A DNA stretch of 52,964 nucleotides from an uncultured Erysipelotrichaceae bacterium (GCA_902786275.1 CADACC010000006.1:1-52964); one strand, 5' to 3'; numbered from the stretch's first letter, positions 36,320 to 45,174 are shown. Numbers and translations are program-made. Notes: generated from the sequence alone by a model not told the origin.

Positions 36320-37195
36320 ATGAAAAAATTATTATTAAGTATTGTATTAGTTGGGGTTTTATTTACAACTACAGGTTGTTTTGATAAAAAAAATATGGAA
36401 AAGATAAGTATCAATACAACAGTTTATCCTATTACTTTTATTGCTAAAACTTTATATAATGAAAATGCCACAATCAAAAGTGTATATCCAAACGGAGTTA
36501 ATCTAAAGAAATTTAATTTAACTAAAAAACAAACTACTGAGTACGCCAAAGCTGATATTTTTATATATAATGGTTTAACAAATGAAAAAGCTATAGCAAA
36601 AGATTTTATTAATGAAAACAAAAAGATTTCAATAATTGATATATCTTATGGTTTAAAATATGATTATGGAATTGAAGAATTATGGCTTTCTCCAAATAAC
36701 TTCTTAATGATTAGTAAAAATGTTAGAGATAGTTTAAAAAACTACGTTGATAGTAAATATACAAAAAAATCTATTGATGAAAACTACAAAAAATTAGAAG
36801 AAACAGTATCTATTATGGATGCTGAGCTTAGAAATATAGCATCTAATGCTATTGCAAATGGAAAAGATACAATTGTAACTTCAAATGATACGCTTAAATT
36901 CTTAACTCATTACGGATTTAATGTTATATCACTTAATGATGAAGCTGAAGGTAAAAATAATAATATAAATACTTTAAAAAGTAATTTTAAAAGTAATAAA
37001 TATACAACAATATTTATGTTAACTGGTGATGAAGAAACAGATCTAATTAAAAACTTAAAGGATAATTATCATGCTAAAATTGTTGTTGTAGATAGTATGA
37101 TTACACTATCTAAAGAAAACCTTGATGCTGGTAATGATTACATTATGATTATGAATCAATTTCTTGATAATTTAAGAACTGTAACAACAAATTAA
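36320..37195 (+). CDS. ZnuA/TroA-like lipoprotein lacking the metal-binding histidines
   Basis: The fold is that of cluster A-I metal-binding proteins of ABC transporters. It has a lipoprotein signal with TTTGC lipobox (Cys21 of MKKLLLSIVLVGVLFTTTGC), then INTTVYPITFIAKTL and a central helix with YAKADIFIYNG. The usual ligands are replaced: DPHxYEPT reads NLKKFNLT, DPHxWLDP reads EELWLSPNN, and SHxAF reads SNDTL; only the late Asp (VVDSM) remains. No ATPase or permease gene is adjacent. It may therefore bind another ligand or act as a surface protein. ATG 36320 has RBS AAAAGGAG. Confidence 0.82.
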   Translation: MKKLLLSIVLVGVLFTTTGCFDKKNMEKISINTTVYPITFIAKTLYNENATIKSVYPNGVNLKKFNLTKKQTTEYAKADIFIYNGLTNEKAIAKDFINENKKISIIDISYGLKYDYGIEELWLSPNNFLMISKNVRDSLKNYVDSKYTKKSIDENYKKLEETVSIMDAELRNIASNAIANGKDTIVTSNDTLKFLTHYGFNVISLNDEAEGKNNNINTLKSNFKSNKYTTIFMLTGDEETDLIKNLKDNYHAKIVVVDSMITLSKENLDAGNDYIMIMNQFLDNLRTVTTN

Positions 37196-37219
37196 ACAAC
37201 CTGTTTAAGGTTGTTTTTT
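37194..37219 (+). terminator. Terminator after the ZnuA-like gene
   Basis: Arms 37194-37201 and 37209-37216 (AAACAACC/GGTTGTTT), then a T-run, directly after the stop codon. Confidence 0.75.
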
Positions 37220-37221
37220 AG

Positions 37222-37250
37222 TTGACTACACATTTAATATATTGTAAAAT
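37222..37250 (+). promoter_or_regulatory. Promoter of tRNA-Ser
   Basis: TTGACT (37222-37227) and TAAAAT (37245-37250) separated by 17 bases, 19 bases before the tRNA 5' end. Confidence 0.65.
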
Positions 37251-37269
37251 TAATTTGTGACTTGGTTAT

Positions 37270-37360
37270 GGAGCAGTACTCAAGAGGCTGAAGAGGCGCC
37301 CCTGCTAAGGGTGTAGGTCGGGTAACTGGCGCGAGAGTTCAAATCTCTCCTGCTCCGCCA
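37270..37360 (+). tRNA. tRNA-Ser (anticodon GCU)
   Basis: A 91-base class II tRNA: acceptor stem GGAGCAG/CTGCTCC, anticodon loop with GCT in CCCCTGCTAAGGG, a long variable arm, a GAGTTCAAATCTC T-arm, and an encoded CCA. It reads AGC/AGU codons. Confidence 0.95.
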
Positions 37361-37375
37361 CTTATTAAGTCAATT

Positions 37376-37403
37376 AAACTTATGAGAAATCATAAGTTTT
37401 TTT
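37376..37403 (+). terminator. Terminator after tRNA-Ser
   Basis: Arms 37376-37385 and 37390-37399 (AAACTTATGA/TCATAAGTTT) with a GAAA tetraloop and a T-run. Confidence 0.8.
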
Positions 37404-37422
37404 ATATAGTATAAATGATAAC

Positions 37423-37446
37423 AAAAAAACTCACATTTGTGAGTTT
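37423..37446 (-). terminator. Terminator of the Lys-Ile-Glu tRNA cluster
   Basis: Arms 37427-37435 and 37438-37446 (AAACTCACA/TGTGAGTTT), with a plus-strand A-run that gives the minus-strand U-tract. Confidence 0.75.
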
Positions 37447-37456
37447 ATTTTTATAA

Positions 37457-37533
37457 TGGTGACCCGTACGGGATTTGAACCCATGAATGCATGCGTGAAA
37501 GGCATGTGTGTTAAACCACTTCACCAACGGGCC
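37457..37533 (-). tRNA. tRNA-Glu (anticodon UUC)
   Basis: Cloverleaf on the minus strand: acceptor GGCCCGT/ACGGGTC with one G-U pair, anticodon stem-loop CATGC-CTTTCAC-GCATG with TTC, T-arm GGGTTCAAATCCC and encoded CCA. It is the last of three clustered tRNAs. Confidence 0.95.
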
Positions 37534-37541
37534 ATTCAAAA

Positions 37542-37618
<77 letters not shown>

Positions 37619-37688
37619 ATTTTGTTGAGACCTCTTTAATTTTATAATATTTCGAGATAATATGCAAGGCTTTTTTAACAAAACAAAT

Positions 37689-37764
37689 TGGTGTCCCCTT
37701 AGGGATTCGAACCCTAGACCCATTGATTAAGAGTCAATTGCTCTACCAACTGAGCTAAGGAGAC
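37689..37764 (-). tRNA. tRNA-Lys (anticodon CUU)
   Basis: Cloverleaf on the minus strand: acceptor GTCTCCT/AGGGGAC with one T-G pair, anticodon stem-loop TTGACTCTTAATCAA with CTT, T-arm TAGGGTTCGAATCCCTA and encoded CCA. First of the minus-strand cluster. Confidence 0.94.
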
Positions 37765-37811
37765 ATAACCAATTGCTTTTTAATTATAACATAATTTTAT
37801 AAAATTTAAAG

Positions 37812-37836
37812 AAAAAATTACGTATTTACGTAATTT
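37812..37836 (-). terminator. Terminator after the CmpB-like membrane gene
   Basis: Arms 37815-37824 and 37827-37836 (AAATTACGTA/TACGTAATTT) with an A-run on the plus strand. The stem includes the stop codon of the gene. Confidence 0.65.
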
Positions 37837-38479
37837 AATCAACTATTTTTACATAAGGTACTCTTTTTAAGATATATTTATCTGTGTATTTCCTATCAAG
37901 GTATCTTTCAAATTTTGTGCTAGCTTGTACGTTATGTGCTCTTTCACTCATACGCATAACTGCAAATGATGAAATAAATATATCGTAAACCATAAATACA
38001 GAAACAATTATTGTAACAATATAAAGTGGTATTTTAGGGATTTTGTTAAATACTTTATTAAATGCTGGGTAAATAGTTTTAAGCCATAAAACTGCTATAA
38101 CACCCCAAATAGGTAAATACGGAATAAATACTCTCCCATGTATATTCATTCCCATTTTTGCATATGACCACATACGTGTTCCAAAAACATATTCTAAAAT
38201 TAAACTACATATATATTCAAAAACGCCACCAATAATACTACCAAAAATAAATATTAACCAGTTCTTCTTCCCTTTTAATAAATTTAATATAATTGATAGT
38301 ATGCATGCAGCTATACCATATATTGGTTTAATAGGACCATATAATAGCCCTTGTTTATTCATAAAAACGCCATGTTTAAGTAAATAAAATGATGTTTCTA
38401 AAACATAACCTGCAATACTACCTATAACAAAAATCCAAACTAATTTAGTTATGGTTATTTCACGATCTTTGTTTTTCAT
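37835..38479 (-). CDS. Putative ABC transporter permease-like membrane protein (CmpB family, PF06541)
   Basis: The 214-residue protein has five or six membrane helices with the family pattern: IGSIAGYVLETSFYLL near the N-terminus, the GVFMNKQGLLYGPIKPIYG loop, GGVFEYICSLILE and the RMWSYAKMGMNIHGRVF stretch. This family is annotated as a putative permease, but no ATPase partner is here and its role is unproven; related proteins occur near envelope genes. A single-gene transcript ending with its own hairpin. Confidence 0.78.
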   Translation of the reverse strand: MKNKDREITITKLVWIFVIGSIAGYVLETSFYLLKHGVFMNKQGLLYGPIKPIYGIAACILSIILNLLKGKKNWLIFIFGSIIGGVFEYICSLILEYVFGTRMWSYAKMGMNIHGRVFIPYLPIWGVIAVLWLKTIYPAFNKVFNKIPKIPLYIVTIIVSVFMVYDIFISSFAVMRMSERAHNVQASTKFERYLDRKYTDKYILKRVPYVKIVD

Positions 38480-38563
38480 ATAACCACCTACCTGTATTAT
38501 ATCAAAGTTAAATAAATATGCAAATTAAAGATATTTATGTTATAATGTCTTTAGGTGATAGTT

Positions 38564-38752
38564 ATGAATAATCCAATTAATAGATTATTTATTTATGGAA
38601 TTTTAGGTCTTGGAATAAGTATTGCAATGATACTTGAAAATTACATTAGTAAAAGTAATTCAACAATGGAATACGTAATCGGAATTACTTTATGTGGTTT
38701 TTCAATATTATTTTTAATATCAGGAATTATTTTAAAGATTAAAAATAAATAG
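38564..38752 (+). CDS. Small membrane protein, 62 residues
   Basis: Not recognised. Two hydrophobic helices (LFIYGILGLGISIAMIL and VIGITLCGFSILFLIS...) joined by a short polar loop (NYISKSNSTMEY) and a Lys-rich C-terminus. ATG 38564 follows GGTGAT by 4 bases; the GTG 9 bases earlier lies in that site. TATAAT (38541-38546) is a likely -10 box, and a terminator follows directly. The compact transcription unit makes it a real gene. It is divergent from the CmpB-like gene. Confidence 0.6.
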   Translation: MNNPINRLFIYGILGLGISIAMILENYISKSNSTMEYVIGITLCGFSILFLISGIILKIKNK

Positions 38753-38782
38753 TGTAAGAATTTCTTCTTACACTATTTTTTT
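38750..38782. terminator. Bidirectional terminator between the small membrane gene and the deacetylase gene
   Basis: Arms 38750-38760 and 38764-38774 (TAGTGTAAGAA/TTCTTACACTA) with a T-run, between convergent stop codons. Confidence 0.85.
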
Positions 38783-39954
38783 AAGCTTCGATATTTTGTA
38801 TTTGGAGTAAGTTCTATACCTTTTATTCTTGCTAGTTCTGATACTGAAACGACTCTATAGCCTCTTACATATAGTTCTGGCAAGATTTTTTCAACTCCAA
38901 TTTTAGTTGTTTGGTGTATATCATGCATTAAAACAATATCTCCATCAGATACGTTATTTATAACATAATCATATAAATAATCACTATCTTTATACTTCCA
39001 ATCTAAAGTATCGACACTCCATAAAATAAAGCTATATGGGTAAGAATCTTTAATTTTATCATTCATAGATCCATATGGTGGTCTTAATAATTTTAAATTT
39101 TCTCCGGTAATACTGTTATATACTTCATTTGTTTTATATACTTCTTCATCTAACTTATTTGCTTTTAATTTTTTTAGATTAGTGTGAGAATATGTGTGAG
39201 ATCCAATTTCCATACCATGTTCTTTAACATATTTAACAATATCTGGATTTGGATTCATGAAACTTCCAAGCATAAAGAATGTTGCATGTGATTTGTTATT
39301 TTCAAGATAATTTACAATATCAAATGTATTATTTCTACTAGGACCATCATCAAATGAAAATGCTATATATTGTTTAGTTGGATCATATTCATAAGCAGAT
39401 TCATTTTTATATGTTTCATCAAGAGAAAATGAGTAATTTAAATATTTTGATACTTCATTATTATTAATTATTAAATATATAGGTTCAGAATAATATGGAG
39501 TTGATACAACATTACTGTAATGAATAATTATTTCATTATCCTTTACTTCTAAATATTTTGTAACGTTATTTTGATTTATTGCATCAACAATAAATTTAGG
39601 ATATTTTTCATTTAACAGTCTTTGTTCAACTTCATTAAAATCTTTATTAAATTTACTTTTAATTATTCTTCTATAAGAGACTACATCACCTGTATTATTA
39701 TCAATAAAGAAAGTTACACAGTTACCATTTTTATCGTTTTTATAAACATAATTAATAATTCCATTACTTAGATAATTGCTTGATTCAAGTTTAAAACCTT
39801 TAGACATTGTTGATCTAATTGTTTTTAGATTATTATTAAATCTGTCCTTAACCCCTACTTTTTTACCTTCATTTATCTTAGGAATGATTAACAGAATAAT
39901 CAATATAAGTAACGATACAATAGATACTATTAATGAATTGTACTTCTCATTCAT
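38773..39954 (-). CDS. Membrane-anchored polysaccharide deacetylase (PgdA-like)
   Basis: Predicted to remove N-acetyl groups from peptidoglycan or another polysaccharide. The 393-residue protein has an N-terminal membrane anchor (residues 8-24), about 150 residues of beta-rich linker like the PgdA middle domain, and a NodB domain from about residue 197: motif 1 FSFDDGPS, motif 2 GSHTYSHTNL, motif 3 LRPPYGS, motif 4 LWSVDTLDW and motif 5 IVLMHDIH. All metal and catalytic residues (Asp-Asp, two His, Arg, Asp, His) are visible. It is a single gene, and terminators lie on both sides. Confidence 0.92.
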   Translation of the reverse strand: MNEKYNSLIVSIVSLLILIILLIIPKINEGKKVGVKDRFNNNLKTIRSTMSKGFKLESSNYLSNGIINYVYKNDKNGNCVTFFIDNNTGDVVSYRRIIKSKFNKDFNEVEQRLLNEKYPKFIVDAINQNNVTKYLEVKDNEIIIHYSNVVSTPYYSEPIYLIINNNEVSKYLNYSFSLDETYKNESAYEYDPTKQYIAFSFDDGPSRNNTFDIVNYLENNKSHATFFMLGSFMNPNPDIVKYVKEHGMEIGSHTYSHTNLKKLKANKLDEEVYKTNEVYNSITGENLKLLRPPYGSMNDKIKDSYPYSFILWSVDTLDWKYKDSDYLYDYVINNVSDGDIVLMHDIHQTTKIGVEKILPELYVRGYRVVSVSELARIKGIELTPNTKYRSLKK

Positions 39955-40009
39955 GACTTATCCCTTACCTAACATTAATAGTATACCTCAAAATAGCTCA
40001 ATTAAAAAT

Positions 40010-40039
40010 AACTTTTTAGACATTTTAGTCTAAAAAGTT
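40010..40039 (-). terminator. Terminator after the radical SAM gene
   Basis: Arms 40010-40021 and 40028-40039 (AACTTTTTAGAC/GTCTAAAAAGTT). The 5' arm on the minus strand is within the last codons, and an AT-rich tail follows. Confidence 0.7.
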
Positions 40040-40828
40040 ACATTTTTTGCAAAGCTCATTTGTTCTTATTCCACTTCTTAATTCTTTATCTAATTTAGTA
40101 GTTTTTTCATTATTTAAAATTTTATCAAAATCATCTTTTAGTATATTACCAAGTACTATTTTACCTCCGCCATCTAAGCAACATGGGACAACAGTTCCAT
40201 CAGATAAAATTGCTATATGATCTTTTAGCGCATAACACTTTCCTTGATATTCTTTTGATTCTTTGTTATTTTCTGGCCATATAAATTCTGTATCAAAATT
40301 TAAAAATATATTATCTGCTAATTTTATATTGTTTTGCTTTTCATTAATAGTTACATTATATTTACTTTCAAGAAATTTTATTATTTCACCTTTATATTTA
40401 GATGATGCCCACATACGATAATTAATGTATGTATCATGACAATTTTTTATACTGTAATTATATATATCAGTTAAATAATCTACTAAGTTTTTATTATACA
40501 TTTCATTATAACTATGTAATGATATATTTATCTGCCTTACAGTTTCTTTCAAATTATTAATTAAATATCCATTTGAAGTTAAATTAATATAAAATTCATT
40601 TTCTTTAGCTAACTTAATAAATTCATTTATATCTTTATGAAGTAAAGGTTCACCTAAAACGTGAAGATATAGATATTTAGTATATGGTTTTATCTTATTT
40701 AATATTTTTTTAAATTCATCTATTGAAAGTGATCTTTTTTCTCTTTTTGTTTTTAAACAAAAAGGACAATTTAAATTACAGATATTTGATACTTCAACAT
40801 AAATTTTCTTAAACCTATCTCTCTTCAT
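40025..40828 (-). CDS. Radical SAM protein with SPASM-like C-terminus
   Basis: The 267-residue protein has the radical SAM cluster motif CNLNCPFC near residue 17, the LHVLGEPLLHKDI motif (GGE-like, for SAM binding) and LTSNGYL. At the C-terminus, ILSDGTVVPCCLDGG and CKKCNF form a SPASM-type half-site that would bind an extra iron-sulfur cluster. Such enzymes modify peptides, sugars or tRNA precursors; no precursor peptide gene is visible nearby, so the substrate is unknown. It lies between the deacetylase gene and ddl, with its own terminator. Confidence 0.88.
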   Translation of the reverse strand: MKRDRFKKIYVEVSNICNLNCPFCLKTKREKRSLSIDEFKKILNKIKPYTKYLYLHVLGEPLLHKDINEFIKLAKENEFYINLTSNGYLINNLKETVRQINISLHSYNEMYNKNLVDYLTDIYNYSIKNCHDTYINYRMWASSKYKGEIIKFLESKYNVTINEKQNNIKLADNIFLNFDTEFIWPENNKESKEYQGKCYALKDHIAILSDGTVVPCCLDGGGKIVLGNILKDDFDKILNNEKTTKLDKELRSGIRTNELCKKCNFLD

Positions 40829-40862
40829 AAAAATAACCTCATTTACTTGTTAATAATAACAT

Positions 40863-40888
40863 AAAAAAATGAGCAATGCTCATTTTTT
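40863..40888 (-). terminator. Terminator after ddl
   Basis: Palindrome centred at 40876 with AAAATGAGC and GCTCATTTT arms (about 40867-40874 and 40878-40885) in A/T runs. It overlaps the ddl stop codon region. Confidence 0.7.
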
Positions 40889-42083
40889 ACATTAATTTGT
40901 TTTTTGCTCCTTTTGATCCACCATATGTAGATAGAACATTAGATTCAAATACAGATACTTTCTTTAAACTATTTTTATAATTCTTAATAGTAATTGTAAT
41001 TAAATTATCAAGTAAAGTTTCATAACTTATATCTTTTGGAGTAAAGAAGAAGAATGCTAAACAACCAGGAATAGTATTTGGCTCATTAACATAAACTTCT
41101 TTTGTTTTTTTGTTTACCAAGAAGTCAAATCTTGTAACACCAGAAAGTTCTAAAGCTCTAAAAGCTTTTTTAGCTTGATCATATATTGATGTTTCTATTG
41201 CTTTATCAAGTTTAGCTGGGATTTTAAATCCACTAGTTGATACTTCTCCAGAAAGTTTCTTTGATGGAGATTTCTTTCCACCACCTTCAGCTAAATACTT
41301 ATCTTCAAATGTTAAGAATTCGTTTGATGTAAGCATTTCACCAATTAAGCTTGTTTCCATATATGAGTGATCACCAAAAACAGCACAGTCAACTTCAAGT
41401 AAGTTATCTACAGCTTTTTCAATGATAATTTTTTCATCATAAGTTAAAGCGTCTTCAATAGCTTCTGTTATCTTTTTATCATCATTTACAAAGCTAATAC
41501 CAATTGATGAACCAAGTCTAGCAGGTTTAACAATAACAGGATAGCCAAGTTTTTTTACTTTCTTTAATATTGAATCTTCATCTTCAATATAGTCTTCTTC
41601 AAAAAACCAAATATAATCAACAACGTTTACGCCTTCAGCAGCCATAACTTGTTTTTGAATTACTTTGTCTTGTCCAAGTGCAGCACCAAGTACTTTTGGT
41701 CCAACATATGGAACACCTATTGAATCAAAGTAGCCAGCTAAAGATCCATCTTCTACTCCTTTTCCATGAACAATTGGAAAAGCAACATCTATTGTATTTA
41801 CAACTGATTTAAAGATTGAATTATAGTTTACTAAACAGAATTCATCATCTTTTTTAACTAATGTTACTTTCTTTAAGTATTTCTTATAAGCTTTAAAATC
41901 CTTATAAGTATCCATTTCTCTTAAAACATTACCTGTATAAAAAGTTCTTTCTTTGTCAATGTAAACAGGTATAACTTCATATTTATCTTTATTTATATTT
42001 TCCATAGCTTGAACTGCTGTAATGATGCTAACATCATGTTCAACAGAACTTCCACCAAAAAATACACCAACTTTAATTTTCAT
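40887..42083 (-). CDS. ddl: D-alanine--D-alanine ligase
   Basis: Makes the D-Ala-D-Ala dipeptide for peptidoglycan. It has the N-terminal VGVFFGGSSVEHDVSI motif, PIVHGKGVEDGSLAGYFD, VPYVGPKVL, the ATP-grasp Lys in PVIVKPARLGSSIGIS, and the magnesium-site Asn-Glu-Pro in VYVNEPNTIPG. The 398 residues slightly exceed the normal 350-370, with a C-terminal extension rich in Lys. Phe at the VFFGG motif is fine. It is 14 bases downstream of murF, which uses the product: substrate and ligase are co-expressed. Confidence 0.95.
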   Translation of the reverse strand: MKIKVGVFFGGSSVEHDVSIITAVQAMENINKDKYEVIPVYIDKERTFYTGNVLREMDTYKDFKAYKKYLKKVTLVKKDDEFCLVNYNSIFKSVVNTIDVAFPIVHGKGVEDGSLAGYFDSIGVPYVGPKVLGAALGQDKVIQKQVMAAEGVNVVDYIWFFEEDYIEDEDSILKKVKKLGYPVIVKPARLGSSIGISFVNDDKKITEAIEDALTYDEKIIIEKAVDNLLEVDCAVFGDHSYMETSLIGEMLTSNEFLTFEDKYLAEGGGKKSPSKKLSGEVSTSGFKIPAKLDKAIETSIYDQAKKAFRALELSGVTRFDFLVNKKTKEVYVNEPNTIPGCLAFFFFTPKDISYETLLDNLITITIKNYKNSLKKVSVFESNVLSTYGGSKGAKNKLM

Positions 42084-42097
42084 TTTTATATACTCCT

Positions 42098-43684
42098 TTA
42101 TTTTTCATTAAAAATATCTGGTAAATCACTTTGAAGTAATATATAAGTATCTTTACCTTTTAATTTATTAACTAGATTAAATGCATCTAGTACATTATTT
42201 AGAACAAATATATTATCAGGATTAAATTTATTTTCAATTAATCCTTCTTTTATATATTTAGTTTGTTCTTTACCTATTAATATAGCATAATTTACCTTAT
42301 CTGACATATATTTTCCTAAATCTTTATGCATTTTATCTGCTAAAGGTCCAAGTTCTATCATTCCAGATGAAATAACTATTTTTTCTCCAGGCATCATTTT
42401 AAGAACATCAAGTGCCATCTTACATCCATCAGGATTTGCATTATAAGCATCGTCAATTAAATGCATATCATAATATCTTTTTAATTCTAATCGATGTTCA
42501 ACAGGTTTAACACCTTTAACAGCTTTAATTAATTGTTCTTTTGATATACCAAGTTCATTACCAAGAGCTATACCAGCTAATATATTATATATATTATTTT
42601 TACCTAATAACTTAGTCGTAAATTCATATTTCTTTTTGTCATTTTTAAAATGAACTGTAAATGTTGTTCCAAGATTTGATAATTTTATATCTGTTGCATA
42701 AACATCGCATTCTTTATAATTATCAATACCAATCCATAAAACTCTAGCTTTAATATCTCCTTTATAGCTTACTTGTTTTGGATCATCTCGATTTAATATA
42801 CCTATTCCATCTTCAGGAAGACTTTCAATAAGCTCAAACTTAGTCTTTTGAATAGTTTCTTCAGAACCAAAAGTTTCTAAATGTGCTATTCCTATTTTAG
42901 TTAGAATTCCATATTTAGGATGAACTAAATCACATAGTTCTTTTATTTCACCTTTTTTACATGCACCCATCTCAGCAATAAAGTAATCATTAAACTTATC
43001 TAAATAATTATTTATTGTCATCATTAGACCATATGGTGTATTAAAGTTTTTAGGTGATGCTAATGCATTATATTTGACATTTAAAATATCACATAGGATA
43101 TTTTTACTACTTGTTTTTCCATAACTTCCAGTAATGCCAATAACACTTAGATTACCCATATTATTAAGTTTATTAATAGCTTTACTTTTAAAATATAAAC
43201 CAACAAGTTTTTCTTCCGGAATATTTATTATATTTGCAAAAATAATAACAAATTGATCTAAATACATTAAAAGCCATAATATAATCATAAATACATACTT
43301 ATTAATATCAATTAAACATATATTTATTATAAATGGAAGCATATATATAAGAGTTAATGTTATATATAATCTTATAACTCTTTTAGTATATACAAGGGGT
43401 ATCTTTTTTTGTTCTTTTTTATATAAGTATAATCTTATAAATGCAAAAAATAGATATATACAAGTAAAAGCATATATATAATTTACTTTGATTATATATA
43501 CAAATACTAATAGAGGTATAAATAAAAGTTCTATATTTAAATATATCTTTTTTAAATGAGTTTTAATATATTTAATAAACTTATTACCTCGATTATATCT
43601 ATTTTGTTGTAAGTATTGTATAGTCCTATTAGATTTTATATAAAAATATATTATATAAATTAATATCATAGGAATTAACTTCAT
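42098..43684 (-). CDS. murF: MurF-type ligase fused to an N-terminal membrane domain
   Basis: UDP-MurNAc-tripeptide:D-Ala-D-Ala ligase by similarity. About residues 1-165 form an extra domain with five or six hydrophobic helices, absent from standard MurF. The Mur ligase part follows: ATP loop GITGSYGKTSSKN, the central AEMGACKKGEIKELC stretch (MurF-type AEMGAxxxGEI), IGIAHLETFGS, and a C-terminal domain with HRLELKRY and DAYNANPDG. The DAYNANP motif is MurF-specific. With ddl downstream and the hydrolase upstream it forms a wall operon. The membrane part would place lipid-precursor synthesis at the membrane. Confidence 0.9.
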   Translation of the reverse strand: MKLIPMILIYIIYFYIKSNRTIQYLQQNRYNRGNKFIKYIKTHLKKIYLNIELLFIPLLVFVYIIKVNYIYAFTCIYLFFAFIRLYLYKKEQKKIPLVYTKRVIRLYITLTLIYMLPFIINICLIDINKYVFMIILWLLMYLDQFVIIFANIINIPEEKLVGLYFKSKAINKLNNMGNLSVIGITGSYGKTSSKNILCDILNVKYNALASPKNFNTPYGLMMTINNYLDKFNDYFIAEMGACKKGEIKELCDLVHPKYGILTKIGIAHLETFGSEETIQKTKFELIESLPEDGIGILNRDDPKQVSYKGDIKARVLWIGIDNYKECDVYATDIKLSNLGTTFTVHFKNDKKKYEFTTKLLGKNNIYNILAGIALGNELGISKEQLIKAVKGVKPVEHRLELKRYYDMHLIDDAYNANPDGCKMALDVLKMMPGEKIVISSGMIELGPLADKMHKDLGKYMSDKVNYAILIGKEQTKYIKEGLIENKFNPDNIFVLNNVLDAFNLVNKLKGKDTYILLQSDLPDIFNEK

Positions 43685-43694
43685 ACATAATCAC

Positions 43695-44423
43695 CTAACC
43701 TATAAATGATTTAATAATATTAATTGTTTTTTGCTTATCTTCTAAATATGCAAAATGACTTAATCCTTCATATGGGATAACAGCTGAATCTTTAATTAGT
43801 TTTTCAATTTCATATGCATTATCAATTGTTTCAGTTGTATCATTTGTTCCCCAAATAATTATTGTTGGAACAGTTATTTTTTTGCAATTTTCTGTTGTAT
43901 CAGTATTAACATGTTTTACAAGAATATCTCTCATAATTGGAGTTGCATTCTTATAATCTGTTGAACCAATATGTTTTTTAACTTTATCTGCAATAGATTT
44001 AAGTCCAGGCATCTTAGCCATTTTCTTTAATACTCTTACTTTAAGAGGTTGTTTTTTAATATGTACCTTGTAAGGGCTTGATAAAAGTACTAATTTTTTA
44101 ACTTCATACTTGCTAGCATAAATAATAGATATCTTACCACCAAAAGAATGACCTATTAATATTGGCTTTTTAATTTTTAAGAACTTTACTAATTCATGAA
44201 GCATATCAACAAATACATCTAGTTCCCAAGCATATGAAGGTTCTTTAGTTTTTCCATGCCCAGGTAAATCAATTACTAATACATTATTATCTTTTACAAA
44301 TGGTTTTGCTATTGGAAGCATCATTTGAATATTTTGACCCCAACCATGTAAAAATATCAAAGTGTTTTCTTTTTTATTATCAACGTATTCGTAATTTATT
44401 TTTATATCTTTGTAAGTAAACAC
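43695..44423 (-). CDS. Alpha/beta hydrolase
   Basis: The 242-residue protein has the family order: FLHGWGQN oxyanion loop (about residue 25), VIDLPGHGKT, nucleophile elbow LIGHSFGGK with Ser, then the acid Asp (IIWGTNDTTE) and the final His (LSHFAYLED). The substrate cannot be told; it may act on an ester. The GTG start at 44423 is preferred because AAGGAGG lies 9 bases upstream; a TTG at 44447 would be before that site. It lies 10 bases before murF, so it probably belongs to the wall-synthesis operon. Confidence 0.88.
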   Translation of the reverse strand: MFTYKDIKINYEYVDNKKENTLIFLHGWGQNIQMMLPIAKPFVKDNNVLVIDLPGHGKTKEPSYAWELDVFVDMLHELVKFLKIKKPILIGHSFGGKISIIYASKYEVKKLVLLSSPYKVHIKKQPLKVRVLKKMAKMPGLKSIADKVKKHIGSTDYKNATPIMRDILVKHVNTDTTENCKKITVPTIIIWGTNDTTETIDNAYEIEKLIKDSAVIPYEGLSHFAYLEDKQKTINIIKSFIG

Positions 44424-44479
44424 TATATTTATCCTCCTTATAGGCAAACTCCCTATTTAATTATACTTTATAAATAAAA

Positions 44480-44506
44480 AAAATTTTCATATATAATGAA
44501 AATTTT
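44480..44506 (-). terminator. Terminator after the 220-residue unknown gene
   Basis: Arms 44480-44490 and 44496-44506 (AAAATTTTCAT/ATGAAAATTTT) with an A-run on the plus strand. Confidence 0.65.
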
Positions 44507-44511
44507 ACTTA

Positions 44512-45174
44512 TTATTTACGTGTTTGCACCTTAGTTCTTCTTAATGGAACTCTATCAAATATCTCTGGGAATAATAAATGTATCTCAGGACATTTGTATT
44601 CTTTTGCATATACTTTAATAATATCTTGAATGCTATACATATCTCCAACTATAATTTGAGCTGTATTACCATTTCCATAATTAATATCAACATTATAAAC
44701 TACAGTATCGCTAACTACTTTAACACGTTTTGAATACTTAACTCCATTAATAGTTGCATCCATATAAAGTACTCCATTATAGAAATTATATGATCTAGTA
44801 ATCTCACCTTTTTTATAATATAAGATATTTCCATTAGGTATTCCGTTATCACCTATTATTTTTGAAATACTTCCAATGGTTTCTTCGGGATCATCGTTTT
44901 TATTTGGAATCATTGCCTCAATATTTTCATCAGGATATTCGCTTCTAGGTTCTGGTGTCATATCAATAGATGACTTTGTAACTAGTCTAATTGCATCGTG
45001 TGATAAAACATCATAAAGTAAAGATGACATATTACCTCCGAAGAAACTTCTTAGCTTGTCGTTTAAAGCAATGTATGCTTTTTCTTTTTCTTTTAATGTT
45101 ATTGCATTTTTTATTTCATTTTTAAGAAAATTGATATTTTCTATTTCTATTTGTAATTCTTTATAAGAATCCAT
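44512..45174 (-). CDS. Hypothetical protein, 220 residues
   Basis: Not recognised. The first 50 or so residues look like a helical coiled coil (Glu/Lys/Leu-rich); the middle is acidic and Pro-rich (EPRSEYPDENIEAMIPN), and the C-terminal half is beta-rich with GEITRSYNFYNGVLYMDATI. No signal peptide or membrane segment, so it is probably cytoplasmic. ATG 45174 has RBS AGAGGTG 6 bases upstream; the GTG 9 bases earlier overlaps that site. It has its own terminator. Neighbours (a membrane thioredoxin-like gene, an alpha/beta hydrolase gene) do not reveal a function. Confidence 0.65.
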   Translation of the reverse strand: MDSYKELQIEIENINFLKNEIKNAITLKEKEKAYIALNDKLRSFFGGNMSSLLYDVLSHDAIRLVTKSSIDMTPEPRSEYPDENIEAMIPNKNDDPEETIGSISKIIGDNGIPNGNILYYKKGEITRSYNFYNGVLYMDATINGVKYSKRVKVVSDTVVYNVDINYGNGNTAQIIVGDMYSIQDIIKVYAKEYKCPEIHLLFPEIFDRVPLRRTKVQTRK

